Source: an uncultured Oscillospiraceae bacterium (lineage in GTDB: Bacteria > Bacillota > Clostridia > Oscillospirales > Oscillospiraceae). Taken from it: 20,449 bases of DNA. The stretch covers positions 1-20,449 of the forward strand of contig CAJTYO010000049.1 in NCBI GenBank assembly GCA_910584045.1, in the 5' to 3' direction. The notes beneath the pieces were generated by a model. The model made no database searches. It worked only from the letters and a program-made list of their open reading frames with translations, and had not been told where the DNA came from. The stretch's first letter is position 1, and the number at the start of each line of letters is the position of its first letter. Shown piece after piece: positions 1-7,094 of the stretch. Made by a program: the position numbers and the translations under genes.

Positions 1-1956
1 ACCTCCTGCAAGTGCGTGCTGGCCAACGAGGAGGTGGTGGAGGGCGTCTGCGAGCGCTGCGGCAGCGCGGTGATCCGGAAGGAGAAGAGCCAGTGGATGC
101 TGCGCATTACCAAGTATGCCCAGCGGCTTATCGACGATCTGGACGAGCTGGACTTCATCGAACGGGTCAAGACCCAGCAGAAGAACTGGATCGGCCGCTC
201 CACCGGTGCGGAGGTTGTCTTCAAGGCCACCACAGGCGACGACATCGTGGTCTTCACCACCCGGCCTGACACCCTCTTCGGGGCCACCTATATGGTGCTG
301 TCTCCGGAGCATGAGCTGGTAAAAAAGTGGATGCCGCTGCTGAAAAATGCCGATGAGGTCCGGGCCTATCAGCGCGCCGCCGCCTCCAAGAGCGACCTGG
401 AGCGCACGGAGCTGAACAAGGAGAAGACCGGCGTGTGCCTGGACGGTGTGAAGGGAGTAAACCCGGTGAACGGCCGGGAGATTCCCATCTTTATCTCCGA
501 CTACGTCCTGGCTACCTACGGCACAGGCGCTATCATGGCTGTACCCGCCCATGACGACCGGGACTGGGAATTCGCCAAAAAGTTCGGCTGTGGGATCATC
601 GAGGTGGTCTCCGGGGGGGAGGACGTGCAGAAGGCCGCCTTCACCGCCAAGGACGAGACGGGCACCCTGGTCAACTCCGAGTTCCTCAACGGCCTGACCG
701 TCAAGGACGCCATCCCCGTTATCACCAAGTGGCTGGAGGAGAAGGGCATCGGCGAGGCCAAGGTCAACTTCAAGCTCAGGGACTGGGTCTTCTCCCGCCA
801 GCGGTACTGGGGCGAGCCCATCCCCATGGTGTACTGCGAGAAGTGCGGCTGGCAGCCTCTGCCGGAAAGCGAGCTGCCCCTGCTGCTGCCGGAGGTGGAG
901 AGCTATGAGCCCACCGACGACGGCGAGAGCCCCATCAGCAAGATGACCGAGTGGGTTTCCACCACATGCCCCTGCTGCGGCGGTGCGGCTAGGCGGGAGA
1001 CGGACACCATGCCCCAGTGGGCCGGGTCCAGCTGGTATTTCCTGCGGTATATGGACCCCCACAACGACCAGGCGCTGGCCTCCAAGGAGGCGCTGGCGTA
1101 CTGGTCCCCGGTGGACTGGTATAACGGCGGCATGGAGCACACCACCCTGCATCTGCTCTACTCCCGCTTCTGGCACAAGTTCCTCTATGACATCGGCGTG
1201 GTCCCCACCAAGGAGCCCTATCAGAAGCGCACCAGCCACGGCATGATCCTGGGCGAGGGCGGCGAGAAAATGAGCAAGAGCCGGGGCAATGTGGTGAACC
1301 CGGACGATATCATCCAGGCCTACGGCGCGGATACGCTCAGGATGTATATCATGTTCATCGGCGACTTTGAGAAGGCCGCCGCCTGGTCCGACAATGCGGT
1401 GAAAGGCTGCAAGCGCTTTTTGGACCGGGTGTGGAATCTCTCCGAGAACTGTACGGACAGCGACGCCTACACCCCCGCCAACGAGGCCGGCATCCACAGG
1501 ACCATCAAGAAGGTGGCCGACGATATCGAGGCCATGAAGTTCAACACCGCCATCGCCGCCATGATGGCGCTGGTTAACGATTTCTATGCCAACGGCTGCT
1601 CCAAGGGCGATATGAAGACTCTGCTGCTGCTGCTGAACCCCTTCGCACCCCATATGTGCGAGGAGCTGTGGGAGGCCATGGGCTTTGCTGCCGCGGAGGG
1701 CAGGATGGCTTGCCAGATGAGCTGGCCCGTCTACGACGAGAGCAAGACGGTAGCCTCCTCTGTGGAGATGGCCGTTCAGGTCCAGGGCAAGCTGCGCGGC
1801 ACTGTCAGCGTCCCTGTGGACAGCGAGGAGGCCGCGGTGGTAGAGGCCGCTAAGGCCGTGGACAAGGTGTCCCGAGCCATTGAGGGTATGGAGATCGTGA
1901 AGATCATCCACGTAAAGAACAAGCTGGTGAACCTGATCGTGAAGCCCTCAAAATGA
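1..1956 (+). CDS. leuS: Leucyl-tRNA synthetase, 5'-truncated by the window edge
   Basis: This gene encodes the cytoplasmic class I synthetase that charges tRNA-Leu with leucine. The frame is open from base 1, so about 650 residues are seen against a usual length near 800; the Rossmann start with the HIGH motif lies outside the window. In order the sequence shows a CxxC pair (residues 17-20), the CP1 editing domain with TTRPDTLFG (about 85-93) and VPAHDDRDW (181-189), the family sequence DWVFSRQRYWGEPIP (about 261-275), a zinc-knuckle-like segment ending in WAGSSWYFLRY, the catalytic KMSKS loop (bases 1267-1281), an anticodon-binding helical domain and the small C-terminal domain (VQVQGKLRG). 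A GTG at base 16 is only an internal valine codon. It is the bacterial-type single-chain enzyme. Identification is very secure. Confidence 0.98.
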   Translation, partial: TSCKCVLANEEVVEGVCERCGSAVIRKEKSQWMLRITKYAQRLIDDLDELDFIERVKTQQKNWIGRSTGAEVVFKATTGDDIVVFTTRPDTLFGATYMVLSPEHELVKKWMPLLKNADEVRAYQRAAASKSDLERTELNKEKTGVCLDGVKGVNPVNGREIPIFISDYVLATYGTGAIMAVPAHDDRDWEFAKKFGCGIIEVVSGGEDVQKAAFTAKDETGTLVNSEFLNGLTVKDAIPVITKWLEEKGIGEAKVNFKLRDWVFSRQRYWGEPIPMVYCEKCGWQPLPESELPLLLPEVESYEPTDDGESPISKMTEWVSTTCPCCGGAARRETDTMPQWAGSSWYFLRYMDPHNDQALASKEALAYWSPVDWYNGGMEHTTLHLLYSRFWHKFLYDIGVVPTKEPYQKRTSHGMILGEGGEKMSKSRGNVVNPDDIIQAYGADTLRMYIMFIGDFEKAAAWSDNAVKGCKRFLDRVWNLSENCTDSDAYTPANEAGIHRTIKKVADDIEAMKFNTAIAAMMALVNDFYANGCSKGDMKTLLLLLNPFAPHMCEELWEAMGFAAAEGRMACQMSWPVYDESKTVASSVEMAVQVQGKLRGTVSVPVDSEEAAVVEAAKAVDKVSRAIEGMEIVKIIHVKNKLVNLIVKPSK

Positions 1957-1963
1957 GAATAAT

Positions 1964-1995
1964 GCGGCGCGGTATGTCTTGGCATACCGCGCCGC
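1964..1995 (+). terminator. Perfect 13-bp hairpin after leuS, no U-tract
   Basis: The arms GCGGCGCGGTATG and CATACCGCGCCGC pair perfectly around a 6-base loop, starting 7 bases after the leuS stop. No T-run follows; the next bases hold the ribosome-binding site of the next small gene (AGGGGAGA, 2002-2009). It may stabilise the leuS 3' end or attenuate read-through rather than act as a full intrinsic terminator. Confidence 0.55.
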
Positions 1996-2016
1996 GTGCG
2001 CAGGGGAGAATATAAC

Positions 2017-2217
2017 ATGGAATACACTCGGGAGCAGCTGCTGGAAGCCAAGCGCCAAATTGACTCTACCCTCCACAAGCTGCGGGAAACCGTTAAGACC
2101 TTCGAGGCCAAGGAGGATACACTGCGGTATAAGTCCCAGATCACGCTGGCCAAGCGGCGGGTGGAGGCATTCACCATCGCCAACGAGCTGATCGACCGGG
2201 AGCTGGACCGCTTATAG
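2017..2217 (+). CDS. Small helical protein of unknown function (66 aa)
   Basis: I do not recognise a characterised family. The ATG at 2017 is preferred over an in-frame GTG at 1996 because AGGGGAGA lies 7 bases before it. The product is 66 residues, highly charged, Cys-free and almost certainly all-helical, with a heptad-like pattern (for example LLEAKRQIDSTLHKLRETVK), so a coiled coil or helical hairpin is likely. It has no signal peptide or membrane segment. It lies 60 bases after leuS in the same direction, separated only by a hairpin, so co-transcription is plausible. Its last six bases overlap, on the opposite strand, the 3' end of a decayed acetyltransferase. SD sequence and normal codon use support it as a real gene. 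Confidence 0.7.
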   Translation: MEYTREQLLEAKRQIDSTLHKLRETVKTFEAKEDTLRYKSQITLAKRRVEAFTIANELIDRELDRL

Positions 2218-2388
2218 TTCCGGCTTTTCCCAGAACGTCCAGCCGATACCCGGCTGGAACCTGGGTTTTTCATAAAGTGGATCGCCGGTCATGTGCGTGG
2301 CGCCCAGGGGCTTCATCCTGCGGTACAGTTCCGAGAGAGCCGCCGCAAGCCACTTGCGGCGGTAATTGGGGAGGGTACTAAAGCGAAG
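2212..2388 (-). pseudogene. Decayed C-terminus of a GNAT acetyltransferase
   Basis: Read on the minus strand, the last ~55 residues before the stop resemble the end of a GNAT N-acetyltransferase: a TLPNYRRKWLAAALSELYRR stretch (the acetyl-CoA-binding RRxGxA loop and its helix, here with W in place of the usual Gly), then KPLGATHMTG, PLYEK and FQPGIGWTFW. Upstream on that strand the frame runs into AT-rich sequence with no GNAT character, so the N-terminal half is missing. Motif C (GNxFYxxxGF) is shortened to GDPLYEKPRF. No promoter or start is evident. I read this as a remnant, not a functional gene; the family call rests on pattern recognition only. Confidence 0.55.
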
Positions 2389-2407
2389 AGCCGCTGAAAA
2401 GCAGGCG

Positions 2408-2446
2408 AAATCCGGCGGACGGTTTTTCCGCCGGATTTTATTTTCT
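2408..2446 (+). terminator. Intrinsic terminator
   Basis: The arms AAATCCGGCGG (2408-2418) and CCGCCGGATTT (2428-2438) pair perfectly around a 9-base loop and are followed by TATTTTCTG. The T-rich side favours the plus strand, so it would end transcription from leuS and the small gene before the next unit. The rest of the 2218-2646 gap holds the GNAT remnant and AT-rich sequence; no clear promoter was seen. Confidence 0.7.
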
Positions 2447-2646
2447 GTATCGGTACAGCATAATTCGGGAAAAATATAAAAAATTGGAATAAATCCAACC
2501 AAAACGTCCCATTGTTGGCTGCCAATGCCGGAATTCCAGGAGAGGATGGGCAGGCTTAATAAAATCTTATAGATTTCCCCGCTTTCAATTTAATCGGATA
2601 TTTAGTAGAATGTGACACAGAAAACATCCCCAAGAAAGGAAAGGCC

Positions 2647-3351
2647 ATGAGCAGTCATCGATCACTGACAGATAAACAGAAACGCTGGATCGCCGGGACG
2701 GGCATTTTTCTCTTTCTTCTTCTCTCCGCTGTTGTCTGCGTCTTTGCTGGAAAGCCTCTTATTCAATTTGTGCAGGAGCCGGAGCGCTTCCGGGCCTGGG
2801 TGACGGAGCAGGGCGTGCTGGCCCCCATCGCTTTCCTGGGAATGTTGATTTTGCAGATTGTGGTGGCCGTCATCCCCGGGGAACCCCTGGAGATCGCCGC
2901 GGGCTACGCCTTCGGCGCGGTGGAGGGGACGTTGCTGTGCATGTTCGGCGCCTTTCTGGGGCGGGTGGCCGTGTTCCTGCTGGTGCGTCGGTTCGGAACC
3001 AGGGCGGTGGAGGTCTTCTTCCCTCTGGAGAAGCTGAACGCGCTGTCCGTTCTGCAGAACAAACGGCGGCTTACTCTGTGGGTGTTTTTCCTGTTCTTCC
3101 TGCCGGGTACGCCGAAGGATGTGCTGTGCTACCTGGTGGGGCTGACGAATTTGCCGCTGCGGAGCTGGCTGCTGATCTCGGCCATCGCCCCCTTCCCCTC
3201 CATTGTCACCTCCACCATTGGCGGAGACGCGCTGGGCATGGGGAATTACAGCTTCGCTCTGCTGGTGTTCGTCGTCACGTTTGCCGTCAGCGGTCTGGGG
3301 CTGCTGGTTTATCGTTTCGTCTGTCAAAGCCGTGAAAGGAGTCAATCATGA
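2647..3351 (+). CDS. TVP38/TMEM64 (VTT/DedA superfamily) membrane protein
   Basis: This is a 234-residue integral membrane protein of the VTT/SNARE-associated superfamily, whose members are linked to lipid scrambling or envelope homeostasis; its own substrate is unknown. A first membrane helix spans about residues 15-35. The family core is visible: GEPLEIAAGYAFG with the conserved acidic residue in a re-entrant segment, the GAFLGRVAVFLLVRRFG helix, and the second re-entrant motif LPGTPKDVLCYLVGLT, followed by two more helices and a basic tail. The ATG at 2647 follows AAAGGAAAGG. The stop overlaps the ATG of the next gene by four bases, which suggests translational coupling with the glycosyltransferase, so the protein may support export or membrane handling of that enzyme's product (inference). 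Confidence 0.88.
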   Translation: MSSHRSLTDKQKRWIAGTGIFLFLLLSAVVCVFAGKPLIQFVQEPERFRAWVTEQGVLAPIAFLGMLILQIVVAVIPGEPLEIAAGYAFGAVEGTLLCMFGAFLGRVAVFLLVRRFGTRAVEVFFPLEKLNALSVLQNKRRLTLWVFFLFFLPGTPKDVLCYLVGLTNLPLRSWLLISAIAPFPSIVTSTIGGDALGMGNYSFALLVFVVTFAVSGLGLLVYRFVCQSRERSQS

Positions 3352-4601
3352 GCGCGTCAATCTTCCTGGAAAACGTAAACAGAATCATCGGCCTTCTCTT
3401 CCTGCTGTGCTATGGATATCAGCTGTTGTATGTACCTGTGGCGCTGTGGCGCAGGCATAAGGTGGTGCGAACCGCACCCCTGCGCCGTTACGCTGTGTTG
3501 ATCTCCGCGCGAAACGAGGAGGCGGTAATCACGCATCTTATCGACAGCGTCCATGCCCAGGACTACCCCTCGGAGAATCTTCAGGTTTTTGTGGTGGCTG
3601 ACAACTGCACCGATGACACCGCCCTGGCGGCGGAAAAGGCGGGCGCGACCGTCTGGCAGCGCCGGAACCTGCGCCAGGTGGGCAAGGGCTACGCCCTCAA
3701 TTTCCTCCTCACCCATATCCGCGAGACTTACGGTGACGAGTATTTTGACGGCTACTTCGTCTTTGACGCGGATAACCTGCTGGCCAGCGACTATGTCAGC
3801 CGGATGAACGAGGTTTTCGGCGGCGAGCATCAGATCGTCACCAGCTACCGCAACTCTAAGAATTACGGCAGCAACTGGATTTCTGCCGGGTACGGCCTGT
3901 GGTTCCTGCGGGACGCCGCCTTCCTGAACGACCCCAGGACCCGTCTGGGCCTGAGCGCGGTGGTGTCCGGCACGGGCTATCTCTTCAGCCGGGAGGTCAT
4001 GCTCCGCTGCAACGGCTGGCCCTTCCACTCCCTCAGCGAGGACACGGAGTTTACTGTCAACAGCATTCTGGAGGGCGAAAAAATTGGCTACTGCGGCGAG
4101 GCGGAGCTCTTTGACGAGCAGCCCACCCAGCTGGGCCAGTCCTTCCGCCAGCGGATGCGCTGGGTTCGCGGCAACACGCTGGTTCTGCTGCGCCAGGGCG
4201 GCCGTCTGGTGCGCGGTATAGGCGGCCGAGGCGGCCTGAGCTGTCTGGATCTGCTGCTGTCCATGGCACCGGCCATTGTGCTGACGGTCTGCGGTGCGGC
4301 GGCTGGCGTGCTGGCAACGGTGCTGGAGCTGCTTAGCGGCGGACGCATCCTGCCGATGGTGGGCGCGGCGGCCATGAGCTTTGCGGTTCCGTATCTATTG
4401 CTGCTCCTGGCAGGGGCCATCACAACTGCCACCCAGTGGAAGCGGATACACACCTCCACATGGAAAAAGATTTTGTATACCCTGACGTTCCCCATTTTTA
4501 TGGCCACCTATGTGCCGGTCACGCTGTGGGCTATGGTCGGCAAGGTGGAGTGGAAGCCCATCAAGCACTGCGCGGTGATGTCCGTCCGGGAATTGAAGTA
4601 A
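3348..4601 (+). CDS. Membrane-bound family 2 glycosyltransferase
   Basis: This 417-residue GT2 enzyme should move a sugar from a nucleotide donor to a membrane or polysaccharide acceptor on the inner face of the membrane. An N-terminal membrane helix is followed by the GT-A domain: AVLISARNEEAVI, VVADNCTDDT, the metal-binding DAD (D140, D142), SEDTEF (E231-D232, likely catalytic base) and QRMRW (268-272), the QxxRW signature of processive synthases. Three or four C-terminal helices follow. The layout fits cellulose/chitin/hyaluronan-synthase-like enzymes of about 400 residues; donor and product cannot be told. The start overlaps the stop of the TVP38-type gene (ATGA), which makes the pair an operon. 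No other polysaccharide gene is nearby. Confidence 0.88.
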   Translation: MSASIFLENVNRIIGLLFLLCYGYQLLYVPVALWRRHKVVRTAPLRRYAVLISARNEEAVITHLIDSVHAQDYPSENLQVFVVADNCTDDTALAAEKAGATVWQRRNLRQVGKGYALNFLLTHIRETYGDEYFDGYFVFDADNLLASDYVSRMNEVFGGEHQIVTSYRNSKNYGSNWISAGYGLWFLRDAAFLNDPRTRLGLSAVVSGTGYLFSREVMLRCNGWPFHSLSEDTEFTVNSILEGEKIGYCGEAELFDEQPTQLGQSFRQRMRWVRGNTLVLLRQGGRLVRGIGGRGGLSCLDLLLSMAPAIVLTVCGAAAGVLATVLELLSGGRILPMVGAAAMSFAVPYLLLLLAGAITTATQWKRIHTSTWKKILYTLTFPIFMATYVPVTLWAMVGKVEWKPIKHCAVMSVRELK

Positions 4602-4605
4602 ATGA

Positions 4606-4641
4606 AAAAGCTGAGCCCCGCTGCTTCGCAGCGGGGCTCAG
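4606..4641. terminator. Strong 14-bp hairpin after the glycosyltransferase
   Basis: CTGAGCCCCGCTGC (4611-4624) pairs with its complement at 4628-4641. The hairpin starts 9 bases after the stop codon. On the plus strand no T-run follows. On the minus strand it is followed by CTTTTTCATT, so the canonical terminator shape points the wrong way for the gene it follows. It may still end transcription through the GC-rich stem alone. Confidence 0.6.
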
Positions 4642-4703
4642 TCAGCCTGTCAAAGTAATACCTCGGCAACACTTTTCTCAAAAGGGACTCATAGAATCTT
4701 TTG

Positions 4704-4733
4704 TTGACACGGAGCATAACTGGGAGTTAGAAT
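4704..4733 (+). promoter_or_regulatory. Sigma-A-type promoter for the GH32 gene
   Basis: TTGACA at 4704-4709 and TAGAAT at 4728-4733 are separated by 18 bases and lie 35 bases before the GH32 start codon. The leader is short, so there is no room for a riboswitch. The AGGAGG at 4753-4758 sits at the edge of a small dyad (CTCGA...TCGAG), which could slightly occlude the ribosome-binding site. Confidence 0.75.
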
Positions 4734-4767
4734 AGCACTCGAAAATGAATCGAGGAGGAACCACAAT

Positions 4768-6270
4768 ATGACCAGCGAAGCTCTGCAAAGGGCCCGAGAC
4801 TTTGAGGCCCAGTACGGCGCCCACATCCCCGCCGGGGAACGGCCTGCCTTCCACGTTACCCCTGCCATCGGCTGGATGAACGATCCCAACGGATTCTCCA
4901 TCTATCAGGGGGAGTATCATCTGTTCTATCAGTACCACCCCTACTCAAACGAGTGGGGCCCTATGCACTGGGGACATGTAAAGAGCAGGGACCTGATCCG
5001 GTGGGAGCGTTTGCCCGCCGCCCTGGCTCCTGACTGCGGCTACGATGCGGCGGGATGCTTCTCCGGCGGCGCGATGGAGATGCCCGACGGGCGGCAGCTG
5101 CTCATGTACACCGGCGTCCGGCAGGGGCGCGATGCCGATGGATTTATCTGCGAGATCCAGACCCAGTGCATCGCCATGGGAGACGGCGTGGATTACGACA
5201 AATGCGAGCTGAACCCGGTCCTGACCGGTAAGGACCTGCCGGAGGGCGGCAGCACGGTGGACTTCCGGGACCCCAAGGTCTGGCGGGAGGCGGATGGGAC
5301 GTATTACGCTGTTATCGGCAATCGAACCGCGGATGGCAGCGGGGCCATCCTGCTCTACCGCAGCGGGGACGGCCAAAAGTGGGAGTTCATCCGCACCCTG
5401 GACGCCTGCCACAACCAGTTCGGAAAAATGTGGGAGTGCCCAGATTTCTTTCCGCTGGACGGGAAGCAGGTTCTGCTCGCCAATCCCCAGGATATGCAGC
5501 CCGTGGGGCTGGAATTTCATGCCGGAAATGTGACGCTGTGTTTCATTGGGGACTATGACTCGAAGGGGGCGGGCTTCATCCGGCAAGACGCCCAGGCTGT
5601 CGACTACGGCCTGGACTTCTACGCTCCCCAGACGCTGCTGACCCCCGATGGGCGGCGGGTGATGGTGGCCTGGATGCAGAATTGGGCCACCGTAGGGGCG
5701 AAGCCATATCACTGCCGTTGGTTCGGTCAGATGTCTGTGCCCAGGGAGCTGTCGGTAAAAGATGGACGTCTGTACCAGATGCCGGTGCGGGAGCTGGAGA
5801 ACTATCGCGGTCCGTGCGTCATGCACCACAACATTCCTGTCAGCGGCGAGGTCAACCTGCCCGGCGTTCAAGGAAGGATATTGGATATGACGGTCACCGT
5901 CCGGCCTGTTGGGAATGATTCCTACCGCTGGTTCCGCATCCGGGTGGCTAAGGACGGGGAGCATGAGACCATCATCCGCTACCGCCCTGGCCAGGGGACC
6001 GTCAAGATCGACCGGACCCGCAGCGGCCTGCCCCACGACATTGTCCATACCCGCAGCTTTTTTGTTCGTCCCAGGGGCGGAGAGATCAAGCTCCGTCTGG
6101 TGCTGGACCGCTTCAGCCTGGAGGTCTTCGTCAACGACGGCGAGCAGGCGGCCAGCGCGGTGATCTACACCCGCCAGGAGGCGGACGCCATCAGCTTTGA
6201 GGCCGGCGGTTCTGTGTTGATGGACGTGGAAAAGTACGATTTGCTCTTTGCGGACGAGAAGCAGGTGTAA
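4768..6270 (+). CDS. GH32 beta-fructosidase (sucrose or sucrose-6-phosphate hydrolase)
   Basis: This 500-residue glycoside hydrolase family 32 enzyme cleaves beta-fructosyl bonds in sucrose, sucrose-6-phosphate or short fructans. The five-blade propeller carries all three catalytic acids: the nucleophile Asp39 in WMNDPNG, the transition-state stabiliser Asp168 in FRDPKV, and the acid/base Glu223 in WECPDFF. The beta-sandwich domain (about 350-500) contains LRLVLDRFSLEVFVNDGE, the usual family ending. There is no signal peptide, so the enzyme is cytoplasmic and acts on imported sugar; the scrB/sacA type is likely, but phosphate preference cannot be read. It has its own promoter and AGGAGG site. 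No sugar transporter, fructokinase or LacI-type regulator is next to it, so uptake must be encoded elsewhere. Confidence 0.94.
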   Translation: MTSEALQRARDFEAQYGAHIPAGERPAFHVTPAIGWMNDPNGFSIYQGEYHLFYQYHPYSNEWGPMHWGHVKSRDLIRWERLPAALAPDCGYDAAGCFSGGAMEMPDGRQLLMYTGVRQGRDADGFICEIQTQCIAMGDGVDYDKCELNPVLTGKDLPEGGSTVDFRDPKVWREADGTYYAVIGNRTADGSGAILLYRSGDGQKWEFIRTLDACHNQFGKMWECPDFFPLDGKQVLLANPQDMQPVGLEFHAGNVTLCFIGDYDSKGAGFIRQDAQAVDYGLDFYAPQTLLTPDGRRVMVAWMQNWATVGAKPYHCRWFGQMSVPRELSVKDGRLYQMPVRELENYRGPCVMHHNIPVSGEVNLPGVQGRILDMTVTVRPVGNDSYRWFRIRVAKDGEHETIIRYRPGQGTVKIDRTRSGLPHDIVHTRSFFVRPRGGEIKLRLVLDRFSLEVFVNDGEQAASAVIYTRQEADAISFEAGGSVLMDVEKYDLLFADEKQV

Positions 6271-6360
6271 GGGACATTACCGATAAAGGACAACACAGAA
6301 AACACAAAATTATTAGGTAGTCACCGAAAAAGCAAGCCTATGTGACAAAATCGAACATTT

Positions 6361-6392
6361 AAAAAAGTACGATTTGACAATCGTACTTTTTT
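6361..6392. terminator. Bidirectional intrinsic terminator
   Basis: A perfect 14-bp stem (AAAAAAGTACGATT, 6361-6374, with its complement at 6379-6392) closes a TGAC loop. A-run and T-run are both inside the stem, so it can act on either strand. It ends the GH32 unit 90 bases after the stop. The TTGACA across the loop has no matching -10 and is not taken as a promoter. Confidence 0.85.
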
Positions 6393-6394
6393 CA

Positions 6395-6508
6395 TGCACA
6401 AAATCAAACTATTTTTACAGCGACGAGGAGATGCAGTTTACCTGCTTGCGCATGCCCTGTCAGTTTATCACCCATCTGCTGGGTGTTCTGCTGGCGGCAT
6501 ATCCTTGA
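6395..6508 (+). pseudogene. Possible gene remnant (unidentified C-terminal fragment)
   Basis: The frame ending at TGA 6506-6508 reads YFYSDEEMQFTCLRMPCQF and then HLLGVLLAAYP, which looks like real protein sequence. It has no plausible start, since a terminator lies immediately upstream. I do not recognise the family. It sits in the 418-base gap 6271-6688 and marks the left edge of the ArsR cassette, so it may be debris from an insertion. Chance cannot be excluded. Confidence 0.3.
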
Positions 6509-6624
6509 TTCGATTTCACTCGCCTTCTGTAAGTTCATACTATTTCGTTCTCACAAGCATTTGTATTACTTGCTTGCCGTTTGTGCGCTCTCTAAATGTT
6601 CTCAGGAAACTTTGCAAAGCACTA

Positions 6625-6653
6625 TTGACAAGCAAGCTTTTATCGCATATACT
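6625..6653 (+). promoter_or_regulatory. Promoter of the arsR-permease-thioredoxin cassette
   Basis: TTGACA (6625-6630), a 17-base spacer and TATACT (6648-6653) form a near-consensus sigma-A promoter. The predicted start of transcription is near 6660, exactly where the operator-like dyad begins. Confidence 0.85.
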
Positions 6654-6659
6654 ACACAT

Positions 6660-6675
6660 ATCAAGATTTTTTGAT
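6660..6675. promoter_or_regulatory. ArsR operator-like dyad, site 1
   Basis: ATCAAGATTTTTTGAT is a 5-6-5 dyad (ATCAA/TTGAT) at about +1 to +16 of the predicted transcript, between the -10 box and the arsR start. Known ArsR operators in Firmicutes share ATCAA...TTGAT half-sites. A 15/16 identical copy lies before the permease gene. Binding here would block the promoter until the metal(loid) releases the repressor. Confidence 0.75.
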
Positions 6676-6688
6676 TTGAGGTTGTCGA

Positions 6689-7003
6689 ATGGGAACACAC
6701 CAGGAAAACGCAAAAGTATTCAAAGCTCTATGCGACCCCAAACGCCTTGCTATTCTGGAGCAGCTGCGAAGCGGTGAAAAATGCGCCTGTGCTCTGCAAG
6801 AACCAATGGACTTGACGCAATCCGGCTTGTCCTACCACATGAAAATCTTATGTGATTCTAAGCTTGTTGTGAGCCGTCAGGAGGGCAAATGGACGCATTA
6901 CCGTTTGAGTGAGGCTGGCAGGGATAAAGCTGTGAAGCTGTTGCTGGCCATTACGACGCCAGATGTAGTCCAAGAGGGCGAATGCCTTTCGTGTGACAGA
7001 TAA
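6689..7003 (+). CDS. ArsR/SmtB-family metal(loid)-responsive repressor
   Basis: This 104-residue winged-helix protein should bind DNA as a dimer and release it when a thiophilic metal or metalloid binds. Family marks are AKVFKALCDPKRLAILEQL (about 8-26), the recognition helix region DLTQSGLSYHMKIL and the wing EGKWTHYRLS. Cys32 and Cys34 (EKCACAL) sit where ArsR proteins carry ELCVCDL, the As(III)/Sb(III) ligand pair; a second pair, Cys99 and Cys102, is in the tail. It is the first gene of a three-gene cassette with an ArsP-like permease and a Cys-rich thioredoxin-fold protein. The start has a modest GAGG at 6678-6681. Two dyads matching ArsR-type operators support autoregulation. The exact inducer is not shown by sequence. 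Confidence 0.9.
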   Translation: MGTHQENAKVFKALCDPKRLAILEQLRSGEKCACALQEPMDLTQSGLSYHMKILCDSKLVVSRQEGKWTHYRLSEAGRDKAVKLLLAITTPDVVQEGECLSCDR

Positions 7004-7031
7004 ACGCCATCATAGTGAGGTGGCGTTTATC
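6999..7031 (+). terminator. Hairpin overlapping the arsR stop
   Basis: GATAAACGCCA (6999-7009) pairs with TGGCGTTTATC (7021-7031) around an 11-base loop and includes the arsR stop codon. The following TTAAACG is not a proper U-tract, so it is more likely a partial attenuator or processing signal that sets the repressor-to-permease ratio than a full terminator. Confidence 0.5.
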
Positions 7032-7044
7032 TTAAACGAAAAAC

Positions 7045-7060
7045 ATCAAAATTTTTTGAT
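7045..7060. promoter_or_regulatory. ArsR operator-like dyad, site 2
   Basis: ATCAAAATTTTTTGAT lies 34 bases before the permease start and differs from site 1 at a single base. No convincing -35/-10 pair surrounds it. It may regulate a weak secondary promoter or act as a roadblock within the transcript from the arsR promoter. Confidence 0.65.
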
Positions 7061-7094
7061 ATGTTGTCCAATAATTTGAAAGTGAGGTTTTTCT

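Noticed and set aside
4945..6048. Minus-strand 367-codon frame opposite the GH32 gene
   Set aside because: All GH32 catalytic motifs are on the plus strand; the antisense product shows no family features.
6394..6777. 127-codon plus-strand frame running into arsR out of frame
   Set aside because: It starts inside a terminator region, crosses the arsR promoter and operator, and overlaps the arsR coding region in another frame.
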